NCBI GenBank assembly: GCA_905214855.1 | Contig: CAJMNU010000021.1 | Span: 1-16,934, forward strand | Length of the DNA: 16,934 bases | Reading direction: 5' to 3' | Source: an uncultured bacterium | GTDB lineage: Bacteria; Bacillota; Clostridia; Lachnospirales; Lachnospiraceae | Shown here: positions 1 through 7,394 of the stretch, in pieces | How positions within the stretch are numbered: position 1 is the first letter of the stretch | Layout: every line of letters starts with the position of its first letter | Made by a program: the position numbers and the translations under genes | The notes under the pieces: model-generated | What the model was told of the DNA's origin: nothing | The model's input: the letters and a program-made list of their open reading frames with translations, nothing else | The model's database searches: none

Positions 1-1
1 A

Positions 2-760
2 AAGTGCTGTTTGGCTCTTCATGGACATCAAGGAGCTGGAAAATATTCTGTGGCAGGATGTCGAGATATTCCGGCTGTAAGCGATAAAATTGAGTACTTT
101 AACTATGATTATGGATTACAATTAGCAAAAGCCGGTTATGTAGCCATTTGTCCGGATACCAGAGGCTTTGGTGAACGAAGAGATCCAGAACTATGGAGAG
201 ATGATGAAGAGGCATTTTTGAATTCTACATGTTTCCAATTGGCTCATATGGCAGAACCTTTGGGACTTACTGTGATTGGTCTTTGTGTTTGGGATCTGAT
301 GCGTCTGATTGATTATATTTTTCAGAGAGATGAATGGGATTTGGATAGAATCGGAAGTATTGGGTTTTCTGGGGGAGGAATGCAGACCTTATGGCTGATG
401 GCTTTGGATGATCGGATTCAATATGGTGCAATCAGTGGATATATGTATGGATATAAAGATTCTCTTTTGAAGTTATGTAGTAATTGCAGCTGTAATTATG
501 TACCACATTTATGGGAACATGTGGATATGGGGGATATTGGAGCATTGATTGCACCAAGACCATTAACAATACAATCCTGTAAGAGTGACCATTTGAATGG
601 GGAGAGAGGTTTGGATAATGTCTATGAACAGATGAACATTATTCGAAAAGCCTATGAATTGTACAATAAAAAAGACAATTTAGTCCATGATCTGCAAGAA
701 GGCGATCATTGTTGGCATGGAGAATTTCTAAGGGAATTTTTAGAGTGGGCAGCTGTATAA
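2..760 (+). CDS. alpha/beta hydrolase (dienelactone hydrolase / acetyl-esterase-like), 5' end outside window
   Basis: The reading frame is open from the first bases of the window, so the gene starts upstream; the TTG at 11 is not a credible start because the fold is already in progress there. Counting the Leu at 11 as residue 1, LHGHQGAGK (3-11) is the HG-type oxyanion-hole region, GFSGGG (118-123) is the nucleophile elbow with Ser120, SCKSDHLNGERG (about 189-200) supplies the probable acid Asp193, and GDHCWHG (231-237) supplies the catalytic His, most likely His233. The order Ser-Asp-His and the HGHxGxGK opening resemble the Abhydrolase_7/acetyl-xylan-esterase-like group, whose members are usually 320-400 residues, so roughly 100 N-terminal residues are missing. 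The function is ester hydrolysis on an unknown, possibly carbohydrate-linked, substrate. No signal peptide can be judged. The stop codon lies inside the terminator loop. Confidence 0.85.
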   Translation, partial: KCCLALHGHQGAGKYSVAGCRDIPAVSDKIEYFNYDYGLQLAKAGYVAICPDTRGFGERRDPELWRDDEEAFLNSTCFQLAHMAEPLGLTVIGLCVWDLMRLIDYIFQRDEWDLDRIGSIGFSGGGMQTLWLMALDDRIQYGAISGYMYGYKDSLLKLCSNCSCNYVPHLWEHVDMGDIGALIAPRPLTIQSCKSDHLNGERGLDNVYEQMNIIRKAYELYNKKDNLVHDLQEGDHCWHGEFLREFLEWAAV

Positions 761-775
761 GCTGCCCCTTTTTGT
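747..775 (+). terminator. intrinsic terminator overlapping the hydrolase stop codon
   Basis: GGGCAGC (747-753) pairs perfectly with GCTGCCC (761-767) around a 7-nt loop, followed by CTTTTTGTT. The loop TGTATAA contains the TAA stop (758-760), so the last codons of the gene form the left arm. Confidence 0.88.
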
Positions 776-952
776 TATACATTTATGGTGAAAATTTATG
801 TGAAGATCCAGCCAGAAGCATATTGCTATCTAAAAAATGAAAGAAATTGGCGATTTGGGAAAGTATAATATTGTATCAGGAACGAACCGGTAATAGGAAA
901 AAGTGAGTAAAATAGGAACAGGAGACAGATTCACAAAATTTTCATAAACAAA

Positions 953-979
953 TTAGCACTCACCCATTGACAGTGCTAA
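953..979 (+). promoter_or_regulatory. CIRCE operator (HrcA binding site) upstream of clpB
   Basis: TTAGCACTC (953-961), nine-base spacer, CAGTGCTAA (971-979). The established CIRCE consensus is TTAGCACTC-N9-GAGTGCTAA, so only one base differs (C971 for G). The changed base belongs to the -35 hexamer TTGACA that overlaps this arm. HrcA bound here would block RNA polymerase, giving heat induction of clpB. Confidence 0.93.
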
Positions 980-995
980 CAGAATGTGTTATAGT
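967..995 (+). promoter_or_regulatory. sigma-A promoter of clpB, overlapped by CIRCE
   Basis: TTGACA (967-972) and TATAGT (990-995) are separated by exactly 17 bases. The -35 box runs across the spacer and right arm of CIRCE. The predicted transcript starts near 1002, leaving a leader of about 58 nt. Confidence 0.85.
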
Positions 996-1011
996 ATGCC
1001 TGACAATGAGG

Positions 1012-1032
1012 TGTTATAGTTGAACTATAACA
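1012..1032 (+). repeat. 21-bp perfect palindrome in the clpB leader
   Basis: TGTTATAGTT (1012-1021), a single central G (1022), then AACTATAACA (1023-1032), its exact reverse complement. In RNA this could fold to an 8-bp stem with a TTGAA loop, ending about 14 nt before the Shine-Dalgarno sequence. The left arm together with one upstream base, GTGTTATAGT (1011-1020), is a direct copy of 986-995, which contains the -10 box. It matches no operator I recognise (not CIRCE, not CtsR). Confidence 0.75.
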
Positions 1033-1059
1033 AGTGAACACTGAAAGAGAGGTGTGCAT

Positions 1060-3642
1060 ATGAATATTAATAAATTTACGCAGAAGTCAATGGAAGCTGT
1101 AAAAAACAGTGAGAAGCTGGCATATGAGTATGGGAATCAGCAGATCGATCAGGAACATTTCCTCTATAGCCTGCTGACAATAGAGGACAGCTTGATTCTG
1201 AAGTTGTTTACTAAGATGGGAATCCAGAAGGAACAGTTTTTGAATGAATTATCCCAGTCTATAGAGAAACTTCCAAAGGTATCAGGAGGTCAGCTGTACA
1301 TCAGCAATGATCTGAACAAGGTGCTGGTCAGTGCAGAGGATGAGGCAAAAGCGATGGGAGATGAGTATGTCTCTGTTGAGCATCTTTTCTTAGCTGTACT
1401 GAGAAATCCAAAGAGTACCATAAAAGAGTTATTCCGTCTTTACAATATAAATAAAGAAACATTTTTACAGGCACTTTCTACAGTGAGAGGAAATCAGAGA
1501 GTGGTCAGTGACAATCCAGAAGCAACATATGACACTTTGAATAAATATGGTTCTGATCTGGTAGAGAAGGCGAGGGATCAGAAATTGGATCCAGTGATCG
1601 GTCGAGATGCAGAGATCCGCAATGTTGTCCGCATTCTGTCCCGTAAAACGAAGAATAATCCTGTTTTGATCGGTGAACCTGGTGTCGGTAAGACAGCAGT
1701 TGTAGAGGGGCTGGCGCAGCGTATCGTGCGCGGTGACGTGCCAGAAGGTTTGAAAGATAAGAAATTATTTGCGCTGGATATGGGCGCTTTAGTAGCCGGA
1801 GCAAAATACAGAGGTGAATTTGAGGAACGTCTGAAAGCTGTTTTGGATGAAGTAAAGAAAAGTGAAGGGCAGATCATTTTGTTCATTGATGAACTTCATA
1901 CCATTGTTGGAGCTGGTAAGACAGAAGGTTCTATGGATGCCGGCAATATGTTAAAGCCAATGCTGGCTCGAGGTGAATTGCACTGTATTGGTGCAACGAC
2001 ACTGGATGAATACCGTAAGTATATTGAGAAAGATCCGGCATTGGAGAGACGTTTCCAGCCAGTCATGGTAGATGAACCGACTGTAGAGGATACCATCTCT
2101 ATTTTGAGAGGTTTAAAAGATCGTTATGAGGTCTTTCATGGTGTTAAGATCACAGACTCAGCTCTCGTATCTGCTGCGATGCTTTCTGATCGTTATATCA
2201 CAGACCGTTTCCTGCCGGATAAAGCGATTGATCTGGTAGATGAGGCATGTGCGATGATCAAGACGGAATTGGATTCTCTTCCAACTGAACTGGATGAACA
2301 GTCCAGAAAGATCATGCAGTTAGAGATCGAGGAAGCTGCATTGAAGAAAGAGACAGATCATCTGAGTCAGGATCGTCTGGCAGAATTGCAGAAGGAACTT
2401 GCTTCTATGAGAGAGAGTTTTGCCAGTCAGAAGGCACAGTGGGAGAATGAGAAAGCCTCTGTGGATAAATTGTCTAAACTGCGTGAAGAGATTGAAAAGA
2501 TCCATGGAGAGATTCAGGCAGCACAGCAGAAATATGATTTGAATAAGGCAGCAGAGCTGCAATATGGACGTTTGCCTCAGTTACAGAAAGAACTGGAAGA
2601 AGAGGAAGAAAAAGTAAAAAATCAGGATCTCAGTCTGGTTCATGAAAGTGTGACAGAGGAGGAGATTTCTAGGATCATTTCCAGATGGACAGGAATTCCG
2701 ATAGCAAAATTAACAGAGAGTGAAAGAAGCAAAACACTGCATCTGGATGAGGTGTTACACAGAAGAGTGATCGGTCAGGATGAGGGAGTTCAGAAAGTGA
2801 CAGAGGCGATCATCCGTTCTAAAGCAGGTATCAAGGATCCAACAAAACCGATTGGTTCTTTCTTATTCTTAGGACCGACAGGTGTTGGTAAGACAGAGCT
2901 TGCAAAAGCACTTGCTGAGAGCCTGTTTGATGATGAAAATAATATGGTCCGTATTGATATGAGTGAATATATGGAGAAACATTCTGTCTCTCGTCTGATC
3001 GGAGCACCTCCAGGATATGTAGGATATGATGAAGGTGGACAGCTCACAGAGGCAGTACGGCGTAAACCATATTCTGTTGTCCTGTTTGATGAGGTAGAAA
3101 AAGCACATCCAGATGTATTTAATGTGTTGTTACAGGTATTGGATGATGGGCGTATCACAGACTCCACCGGAAAGACCGTGGATTTTAAGAATACTATATT
3201 GATCATGACCTCTAACATTGGTTCTCAGTACTTGTTGGATGGAATCGATGAAGCAGGCAATATCAAAGCAGAAGCAGAATCTATGGTCATGACAGATCTG
3301 AGAAATCATTTCCGCCCAGAATTTTTGAACCGTTTGGATGAGACGATTTTGTTTAAACCTTTGACAAAAGACAATATTGGAGGCATTATCCGTCTTTTGG
3401 TAGAAGATATCAACAAGCGTCTTGCAGACAAAGAGCTGACTGTGCGTTTGACAGAGGCAGCAGAACAGTTCATTGTAGAAAATGGGTATGATCCGGTTTA
3501 TGGAGCACGTCCACTAAAGCGTTATCTGCAAAAACATGTAGAAACACTTGCAGCAAAGTTGATCTTGTCAGATGGAGTGCGTGCAGGCAATACAATTGTC
3601 ATTGATCTTCAGGATGGTGTTTTAAAAGCATATGCAGATTGA
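1060..3642 (+). CDS. clpB: ATP-dependent disaggregase chaperone ClpB
   Basis: ClpB is a hexameric AAA+ disaggregase that works with DnaK to rescue aggregated cytoplasmic proteins. The start is ATG 1060, since GAGAGG (1047-1052) lies 7 nt upstream; the in-frame GTG at 1054 is too close. The product is 860 aa, normal for the family. The Clp N-domain repeats span about 1-145. In the first AAA+ domain Walker A is GEPGVGKT (205-212), Walker B ends FIDE (275-278), and the arginine-finger region is ERRF (329-332). The charged coiled-coil M domain spans about 405-525, which separates ClpB from ClpC/ClpA. In the second AAA+ domain Walker A is GPTGVGKT (605-612), the pore loop GYVG (652-655), Walker B LFDE, and sensor 2 GARPLKR lies near the C-terminus. 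All catalytic motifs are intact. It is a single-gene heat-shock unit with CIRCE upstream and no dnaK or grpE alongside. Confidence 0.98.
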   Translation: MNINKFTQKSMEAVKNSEKLAYEYGNQQIDQEHFLYSLLTIEDSLILKLFTKMGIQKEQFLNELSQSIEKLPKVSGGQLYISNDLNKVLVSAEDEAKAMGDEYVSVEHLFLAVLRNPKSTIKELFRLYNINKETFLQALSTVRGNQRVVSDNPEATYDTLNKYGSDLVEKARDQKLDPVIGRDAEIRNVVRILSRKTKNNPVLIGEPGVGKTAVVEGLAQRIVRGDVPEGLKDKKLFALDMGALVAGAKYRGEFEERLKAVLDEVKKSEGQIILFIDELHTIVGAGKTEGSMDAGNMLKPMLARGELHCIGATTLDEYRKYIEKDPALERRFQPVMVDEPTVEDTISILRGLKDRYEVFHGVKITDSALVSAAMLSDRYITDRFLPDKAIDLVDEACAMIKTELDSLPTELDEQSRKIMQLEIEEAALKKETDHLSQDRLAELQKELASMRESFASQKAQWENEKASVDKLSKLREEIEKIHGEIQAAQQKYDLNKAAELQYGRLPQLQKELEEEEEKVKNQDLSLVHESVTEEEISRIISRWTGIPIAKLTESERSKTLHLDEVLHRRVIGQDEGVQKVTEAIIRSKAGIKDPTKPIGSFLFLGPTGVGKTELAKALAESLFDDENNMVRIDMSEYMEKHSVSRLIGAPPGYVGYDEGGQLTEAVRRKPYSVVLFDEVEKAHPDVFNVLLQVLDDGRITDSTGKTVDFKNTILIMTSNIGSQYLLDGIDEAGNIKAEAESMVMTDLRNHFRPEFLNRLDETILFKPLTKDNIGGIIRLLVEDINKRLADKELTVRLTEAAEQFIVENGYDPVYGARPLKRYLQKHVETLAAKLILSDGVRAGNTIVIDLQDGVLKAYAD

Positions 3643-3645
3643 TAC

Positions 3646-3661
3646 TCCTTATGGTTAAGGA
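3646..3661 (+). terminator. weak stem-loop just after clpB, possible 3' end
   Basis: TCCTTA (3646-3651), loop TGGT, TAAGGA (3656-3661): a perfect 6-bp hairpin 4 nt after the clpB stop. No T-run follows, so it is a poor intrinsic terminator and may only protect the 3' end. Confidence 0.3.
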
Positions 3662-3723
3662 TAGAGGGGGACGGCAAGATTGGATAAAATAGGATAGTGG
3701 AATGGATTTTGGATAAAAATATC

Positions 3724-3752
3724 TTGCGGTTCATTGTGTGATTGAGTATAAT
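3724..3752 (+). promoter_or_regulatory. sigma-A promoter for the thiamine leader
   Basis: TTGCGG (3724-3729), 17-base spacer, TATAAT (3747-3752). The predicted start near 3759 precedes the riboswitch by roughly 25 nt, a typical arrangement. Confidence 0.75.
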
Positions 3753-3784
3753 ATGTATCATGAAGTATATCACAATAGAATAAA

Positions 3785-3870
3785 GCAGACGGGAGCTTGT
3801 ATGACAAGCTGAGAGGAAGGTATGACCTTCGACCGATAACCTGATTTGGATAATGCCAACGTAGGGATGC
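3785..3870 (+). ncRNA. TPP riboswitch (THI element) aptamer
   Basis: Conserved THI-box segments occur in order: GGGAGC (3791-3796), CTGAGA (3809-3814), ACCTGAT (3839-3845), GGATAATGCCA (3848-3858) and GTAGGGA (3861-3867). Optional hairpins CTTGT-atg-ACAAG (3796-3808) and GAAGGT-atg-ACCTTC (around 3816-3830) fill the variable positions. Thiamine pyrophosphate binding should favour the downstream terminator and switch off thiD-thiC. The weak outer stem is probably GCA (3785-3787) with TGC (3868-3870). Confidence 0.95.
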
Positions 3871-3891
3871 CTGATAGAAGTATGTATTTTG

Positions 3892-3930
3892 ACGGGAAGT
3901 TACCAGATTTGGCAGCTTCCCGTTTTTGTT
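3892..3930 (+). terminator. riboswitch expression-platform terminator
   Basis: ACGGGAAG (3892-3899) pairs perfectly with CTTCCCGT (3916-3923). An inner CCA/TGG pairing is possible, and the tail is TTTTTGTT. It lies 22 nt after the aptamer, as expected for a transcription-attenuating TPP switch. I could not identify the antiterminator pairing by eye. Confidence 0.9.
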
Positions 3931-3966
3931 GTGTGTTGTGTGATATTTCATATGTCTTTCGAAAAA

Positions 3967-3999
3967 AGCGGCAGACTGGGAGCACCACTTTCTGTCGCT
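3967..3999 (+). other. second leader hairpin between the riboswitch terminator and thiD
   Basis: AGCGGCAGA (3967-3975) pairs with TCTGTCGCT (3991-3999), nine pairs including one G-T. An inner TGG/CCA pairing (3977-3979 with 3985-3987) closes a GAGCA loop. No U-run follows, so it is not a terminator. It ends 20 nt before the thiD ribosome binding site. It might stabilise the processed 5' end or affect thiD translation; no known family is recognised. Confidence 0.5.
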
Positions 4000-4032
4000 G
4001 TATAAAAATAATGCAAAACAAGGAGAAAAAAG

Positions 4033-4842
4033 ATGAAAAAAACGGCATTATCAATCGCAGGAAGTGATTCTTGTGGAGGCGCTGGTATTCAGGCAGATAT
4101 CAAAACAATGACGATGAATGGTGTTTATGCTATGAGTGCAGTCACAGCACTGACAGCACAGAATACAACTGGTGTAAGAGCCATTCAGGAGGCAACACCA
4201 GAATTTTTAAAGCAGCAGATGGATGCAGTATTTGAAGATATTTTTCCAGATGCTGTCAAGATTGGAATGGTATCATCAAGTGAACTGATCAGGATCATTG
4301 CAGAAAGATTGAGATATTATCATGCAAAACATATTGTGGTAGATCCTGTTATGGTAGCGACCAGCGGTTCGGCTCTTATGAAAACAGATGCAGTGCAGAC
4401 TTTAATTGATGAACTTTTACCTTTGGCAGAAGTGATCACTCCGAATATCCCAGAGGCACAGATACTTTCAGGGATAGAGATTGAGGGTAAAGAACAGATG
4501 ATACAGGCAGCAAAAAAAATCAGTGATCGTTATGGATGTGCAGTTTTGTTAAAGGGAGGACACAGCATTAATGATGCGAATGATTTATTATACAAAAATG
4601 GAACATATCAGTGGTTTGAAGGAAAACGGATTGATAATCCCAATACACATGGAACAGGATGTACATTATCTTCTGCCATTGCTGCAAATCTTGCCAAGGG
4701 ATTTTGTTTAGAAGATTCTGTAAAAAGAGCAAAAGAGTATATTTCTGGAGCATTGATGGCAATGTTAGATCTTGGCAGTGGTCAAGGTCCTATGGATCAT
4801 GCATTTGATCTTACATCACCATTTGCTCAAGAATCATTATAG
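4033..4842 (+). CDS. thiD: hydroxymethylpyrimidine/phosphomethylpyrimidine kinase ThiD
   Basis: This cytoplasmic ribokinase-fold enzyme phosphorylates HMP and then HMP-P to HMP-PP, the pyrimidine donor for thiamine phosphate synthesis. The product is 269 aa, a standard single-domain length. AGSDSCGGAGIQAD (9-22) is the classic N-terminal substrate motif. DPVM (104-107), KGGH (174-177) and the anion-hole/catalytic segment HGTGC (206-210) are present. The start is fixed by AAGGAG (4020-4025), 7 nt upstream. No ThiE domain is fused to the C-terminus. The gene is first in a riboswitch-controlled operon, 55 nt before thiC. Confidence 0.97.
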   Translation: MKKTALSIAGSDSCGGAGIQADIKTMTMNGVYAMSAVTALTAQNTTGVRAIQEATPEFLKQQMDAVFEDIFPDAVKIGMVSSSELIRIIAERLRYYHAKHIVVDPVMVATSGSALMKTDAVQTLIDELLPLAEVITPNIPEAQILSGIEIEGKEQMIQAAKKISDRYGCAVLLKGGHSINDANDLLYKNGTYQWFEGKRIDNPNTHGTGCTLSSAIAANLAKGFCLEDSVKRAKEYISGALMAMLDLGSGQGPMDHAFDLTSPFAQESL

Positions 4843-4897
4843 AAAGTTATGGGAAAAAGAACAGGATCAAGAATCGACCTGAAAGGAGAAAAAGACA

Positions 4898-6202
4898 ATG
4901 AGAAATTATACAACACAGATGGATGCTGCAAGACAGGGGATTATTACCCCAGAGATGAAAGCTGTTGCAAAAAAAGAATATCGGACAGAAGAAGACATTC
5001 GAGAATTGGTAGCAAAGGGAAAGGTAGTGATCTGTGCAAATAAACTGCATACTTGTATTGAACCCAATGGTGTCGGTTCTATGTTGCGTACAAAGATCAA
5101 TGTCAATCTTGGTGTTTCAAGAGACTGCAAAGATTATGATATTGAAATGCAGAAGGTGATGGAAGCAGTCCATATGGGAGCAGAAGCGATCATGGATCTT
5201 TCTTCCCATGGAAATACCCAGCCATTTCGAAGAAAATTGACCAGTGAATGTCCAGCTATGATCGGTACAGTTCCAGTTTATGACAGTGTGATCCATTATC
5301 AGAGAGATCTTGCCACTTTAACGGCGAAAGACTTTATTGATGTGGTTCGTCTGCATGCTCAGGATGGTGTGGATTTTGTAACTCTCCACTGTGGGATTAC
5401 CAGAAAAACGATTGAGCAGATCAAAAAACATAAAAGGAAAATGAATATTGTTTCCCGTGGAGGTTCTCTTGTCTTTGCGTGGATGTGTATGACCGGAGAG
5501 GAAAATCCTTTTTATGAATATTTTGATGAAATTCTGGATATCTGCCGAGAGTATGATGTGACAATTTCTTTAGGAGATGCCTGCCGTCCAGGCTGTCTTG
5601 CAGATGGAAGTGATGTATGTCAGATTGAAGAATTGGTCCGTCTGGGAGAATTGACAAAGCGTGCATGGGAGAAAGATGTTCAGGTGATGGTGGAAGGTCC
5701 TGGACATATGCCAATGGATCAGATTGAGGCGAATATGAAGATGCAGCAGACAATCTGTATGGGTGCGCCTTTTTATGTACTTGGACCGATTGTTACAGAC
5801 ATTGCACCAGGGTATGACCATATCACGGCTGCTATTGGCGGAGCAATCGCAGCAGCATCAGGAGCAGCATTTCTCTGCTATGTGACACCAGCAGAACATC
5901 TTGCACTTCCAAATGTAGAGGATGTAAAACAAGGGATCATTGCTTCACGTATCGCAGCTCATGCGGCAGATATTGCAAAGAAAATACCACATGCGAGAGA
6001 TCTTGATGATGCTATGGCAGATGCAAGAAGAACATTTGACTGGGAGAAACAGTGGGAATGTTCTATTGATCCTGAGACTGCAAAGAAGATCCGTGATGAC
6101 AGGACACCGGAATATGAAGATAGTTGTTCCATGTGTGGTAAATTCTGTGCAGTGAGAAGTATGAACAAAGCCTTAAACGGAGAGCATATTGATATTTTGT
6201 GA
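4898..6202 (+). CDS. thiC: phosphomethylpyrimidine synthase ThiC
   Basis: ThiC is a non-canonical radical-SAM enzyme that rearranges aminoimidazole ribotide to HMP-P, feeding ThiD encoded just upstream. The product is 434 aa, the short form without the N-terminal extension of proteobacterial or plant ThiC. Core motifs include [12 protein letters not shown] (102-113), the [10 protein letters not shown] block (267-276) with metal ligand candidate His270, and PAEHLALP (331-338) with His334. The [4Fe-4S] ligands are Cys410, Cys413 and Cys417, giving CX2CX3C; the textbook ThiC motif is CX2CX4C, so the loop is one residue shorter. I believe this occurs in some anaerobe and archaeal ThiC proteins but cannot confirm it here. 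AAAGGAGA (4882-4889) lies 8 nt before the ATG. Oxygen sensitivity of the cluster fits an anaerobe. Confidence 0.97.
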   Translation: MRNYTTQMDAARQGIITPEMKAVAKKEYRTEEDIRELVAKGKVVICANKLHTCIEPNGVGSMLRTKINVNLGVSRDCKDYDIEMQKVMEAVHMGAEAIMDLSSHGNTQPFRRKLTSECPAMIGTVPVYDSVIHYQRDLATLTAKDFIDVVRLHAQDGVDFVTLHCGITRKTIEQIKKHKRKMNIVSRGGSLVFAWMCMTGEENPFYEYFDEILDICREYDVTISLGDACRPGCLADGSDVCQIEELVRLGELTKRAWEKDVQVMVEGPGHMPMDQIEANMKMQQTICMGAPFYVLGPIVTDIAPGYDHITAAIGGAIAAASGAAFLCYVTPAEHLALPNVEDVKQGIIASRIAAHAADIAKKIPHARDLDDAMADARRTFDWEKQWECSIDPETAKKIRDDRTPEYEDSCSMCGKFCAVRSMNKALNGEHIDIL

Positions 6203-6273
6203 TCTGCAAAATATGGGACTGTGAGAGAATATGAAGGAAAATCTGTAAATACGACCTTCTATAGATAAGAAGA

Positions 6274-6305
6274 GGCGAAAGGCTTGATTAAATCAGCTTT
6301 TCGCC
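6274..6305. terminator. stem-loop between convergent thiC and the methyltransferase gene, probably bidirectional
   Basis: GGCGAAA (6274-6280) pairs with TTTCGCC (6299-6305). The stem continues through GC and TGAT/ATCA pairing with one bulged T and a 3-nt loop. On the plus strand it is followed by CTTGCTATATATAAT and on the minus strand by TCTTCTTATC; neither is an ideal U-tract, so strength is uncertain in both directions. Confidence 0.55.
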
Positions 6306-6365
6306 CTTGCTATATATAATAGTTACAAAATACATAGATTCCAAATTTCATTGACAGAAAAAGTT

Positions 6366-7379
6366 TTAGATTTTCTTCTCATTGGGATGTTCTTCTAAGA
6401 CTTTACGGATTGCAATTGCTATTTCATATGCCAGATTCACTGGAACAGCATTCCCTATCATTTTGTATGCATCATTGATATTCTTATATATAAATTTAAA
6501 ATCATCTGGAAATCCTTGTATCCTTGCAATCTCTCTAACTGACATTCGTCTATAAAGGTGCTCTTTCCCCTCAACAAATCTACAATCATTGATACCATGT
6601 TTGATCATCTTAGGCGCTTGAGGATGTAATTGACACTGGCGACCACTAGCTTGGACAGTATATGCTTGTTCATCCCACTCTTTCACCCTATTGCGACTCA
6701 TAAAAATAGGAGAATATGCTCCGACAAAATATTCATTATTATTCACGGATTTTGGATTATGCTGATTATTAGCCAAGGCGGGTACTGCCGTTTCTTGCAA
6801 ATCCCAAATAATATCTCTAAGGGTTATTTTATCAGGTTCGTTTGTTGTAGAACCCTCAGGAAACTCAAATTTTATACCTAAATCTTTACGAAATCCAATG
6901 TAAAAAACCCTTTTTCTTTCTTGTGCAACGCCATAATCCTTTGCATTAACAAGCGTTACTGTCACATCATAGCCACTTTCCTCAAACATCTTTATTATAT
7001 TTTTAACAGCCTCAGAATGTCTGTTAGCTAACATTCCTGATACATTTTCTGCCAAAAAAAACTTGGGTTGTTTATCTCGCAAAATTCGTATGTAATCAAA
7101 AAATAATTGTCCTCTATCATCTTCAATACCACGTAAAGCTCCAGCTTCAGACCAACTCTGACAGGGTGGTCCGCCTATAATACCATCTATTTCATTCGGA
7201 AAATCTTCTTCTTTTATATTTCTGATATCACCCTCGATCAATCGTGTATAGGGATGGTTTATTTTGAAGGTTTCCCAAATTGTTTTATCGAACTCATTTG
7301 CAACAGCAATATGAAAACCCGCTTTTTCAAATCCCAAATCTAATCCGCCACATCCACTAAATAAACTGATTAATTTCAT
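6366..7379 (-). CDS. C5-cytosine DNA methyltransferase, M.HaeIII/M.NgoPII-like (predicted GGCC)
   Basis: It transfers a methyl group from SAM to cytosine C5, protecting host DNA from the partner endonuclease. The 337-aa protein has the full C5-MTase motif order: motif [11 protein letters not shown] (7-16), motif [12 protein letters not shown] (69-78) with catalytic Cys73, motif VI ENV (111-113), motif VIII QERKR (153-157), and C-terminal QGFPDDF (288-294) and GNAVPVNLA (309-317). The target-recognition region (about 215-260, including FMSRNRV and [15 protein letters not shown]) closely resembles M.HaeIII as I recall it, indicating GGCC. The start is ATG at 7379. An AGGAG about 12 nt upstream overlaps the stop of the endonuclease gene, suggesting translational coupling. 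The region is visibly more A+T-rich than clpB or pgm, consistent with transfer. No vsr gene adjoins it. Confidence 0.95.
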   Translation of the reverse strand: MKLISLFSGCGGLDLGFEKAGFHIAVANEFDKTIWETFKINHPYTRLIEGDIRNIKEEDFPNEIDGIIGGPPCQSWSEAGALRGIEDDRGQLFFDYIRILRDKQPKFFLAENVSGMLANRHSEAVKNIIKMFEESGYDVTVTLVNAKDYGVAQERKRVFYIGFRKDLGIKFEFPEGSTTNEPDKITLRDIIWDLQETAVPALANNQHNPKSVNNNEYFVGAYSPIFMSRNRVKEWDEQAYTVQASGRQCQLHPQAPKMIKHGINDCRFVEGKEHLYRRMSVREIARIQGFPDDFKFIYKNINDAYKMIGNAVPVNLAYEIAIAIRKVLEEHPNEKKI

Positions 7380-7394
7380 CTTTGTCTCTTTCTC

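Noticed and set aside
785-868. Possible 27-codon reading frame from ATG 785 between the hydrolase and clpB
   Set aside because: No ribosome binding site, directly follows a terminator, no recognisable protein pattern.
2790-3218. 142-codon antisense frame opposite clpB
   Set aside because: It is the complement of the second AAA+ domain; codon use and composition are those of a shadow frame.
3660-3720. Reiterated GGATA/GGATAAAA motifs between clpB and the thiamine promoter
   Set aside because: Irregular spacing and length; looks like simple purine-rich spacer rather than a repeat array or operator.
3846-4067. 73-codon plus-strand frame inside the thiamine leader
   Set aside because: It runs through the riboswitch, terminator and hairpin; these RNA elements explain the sequence.
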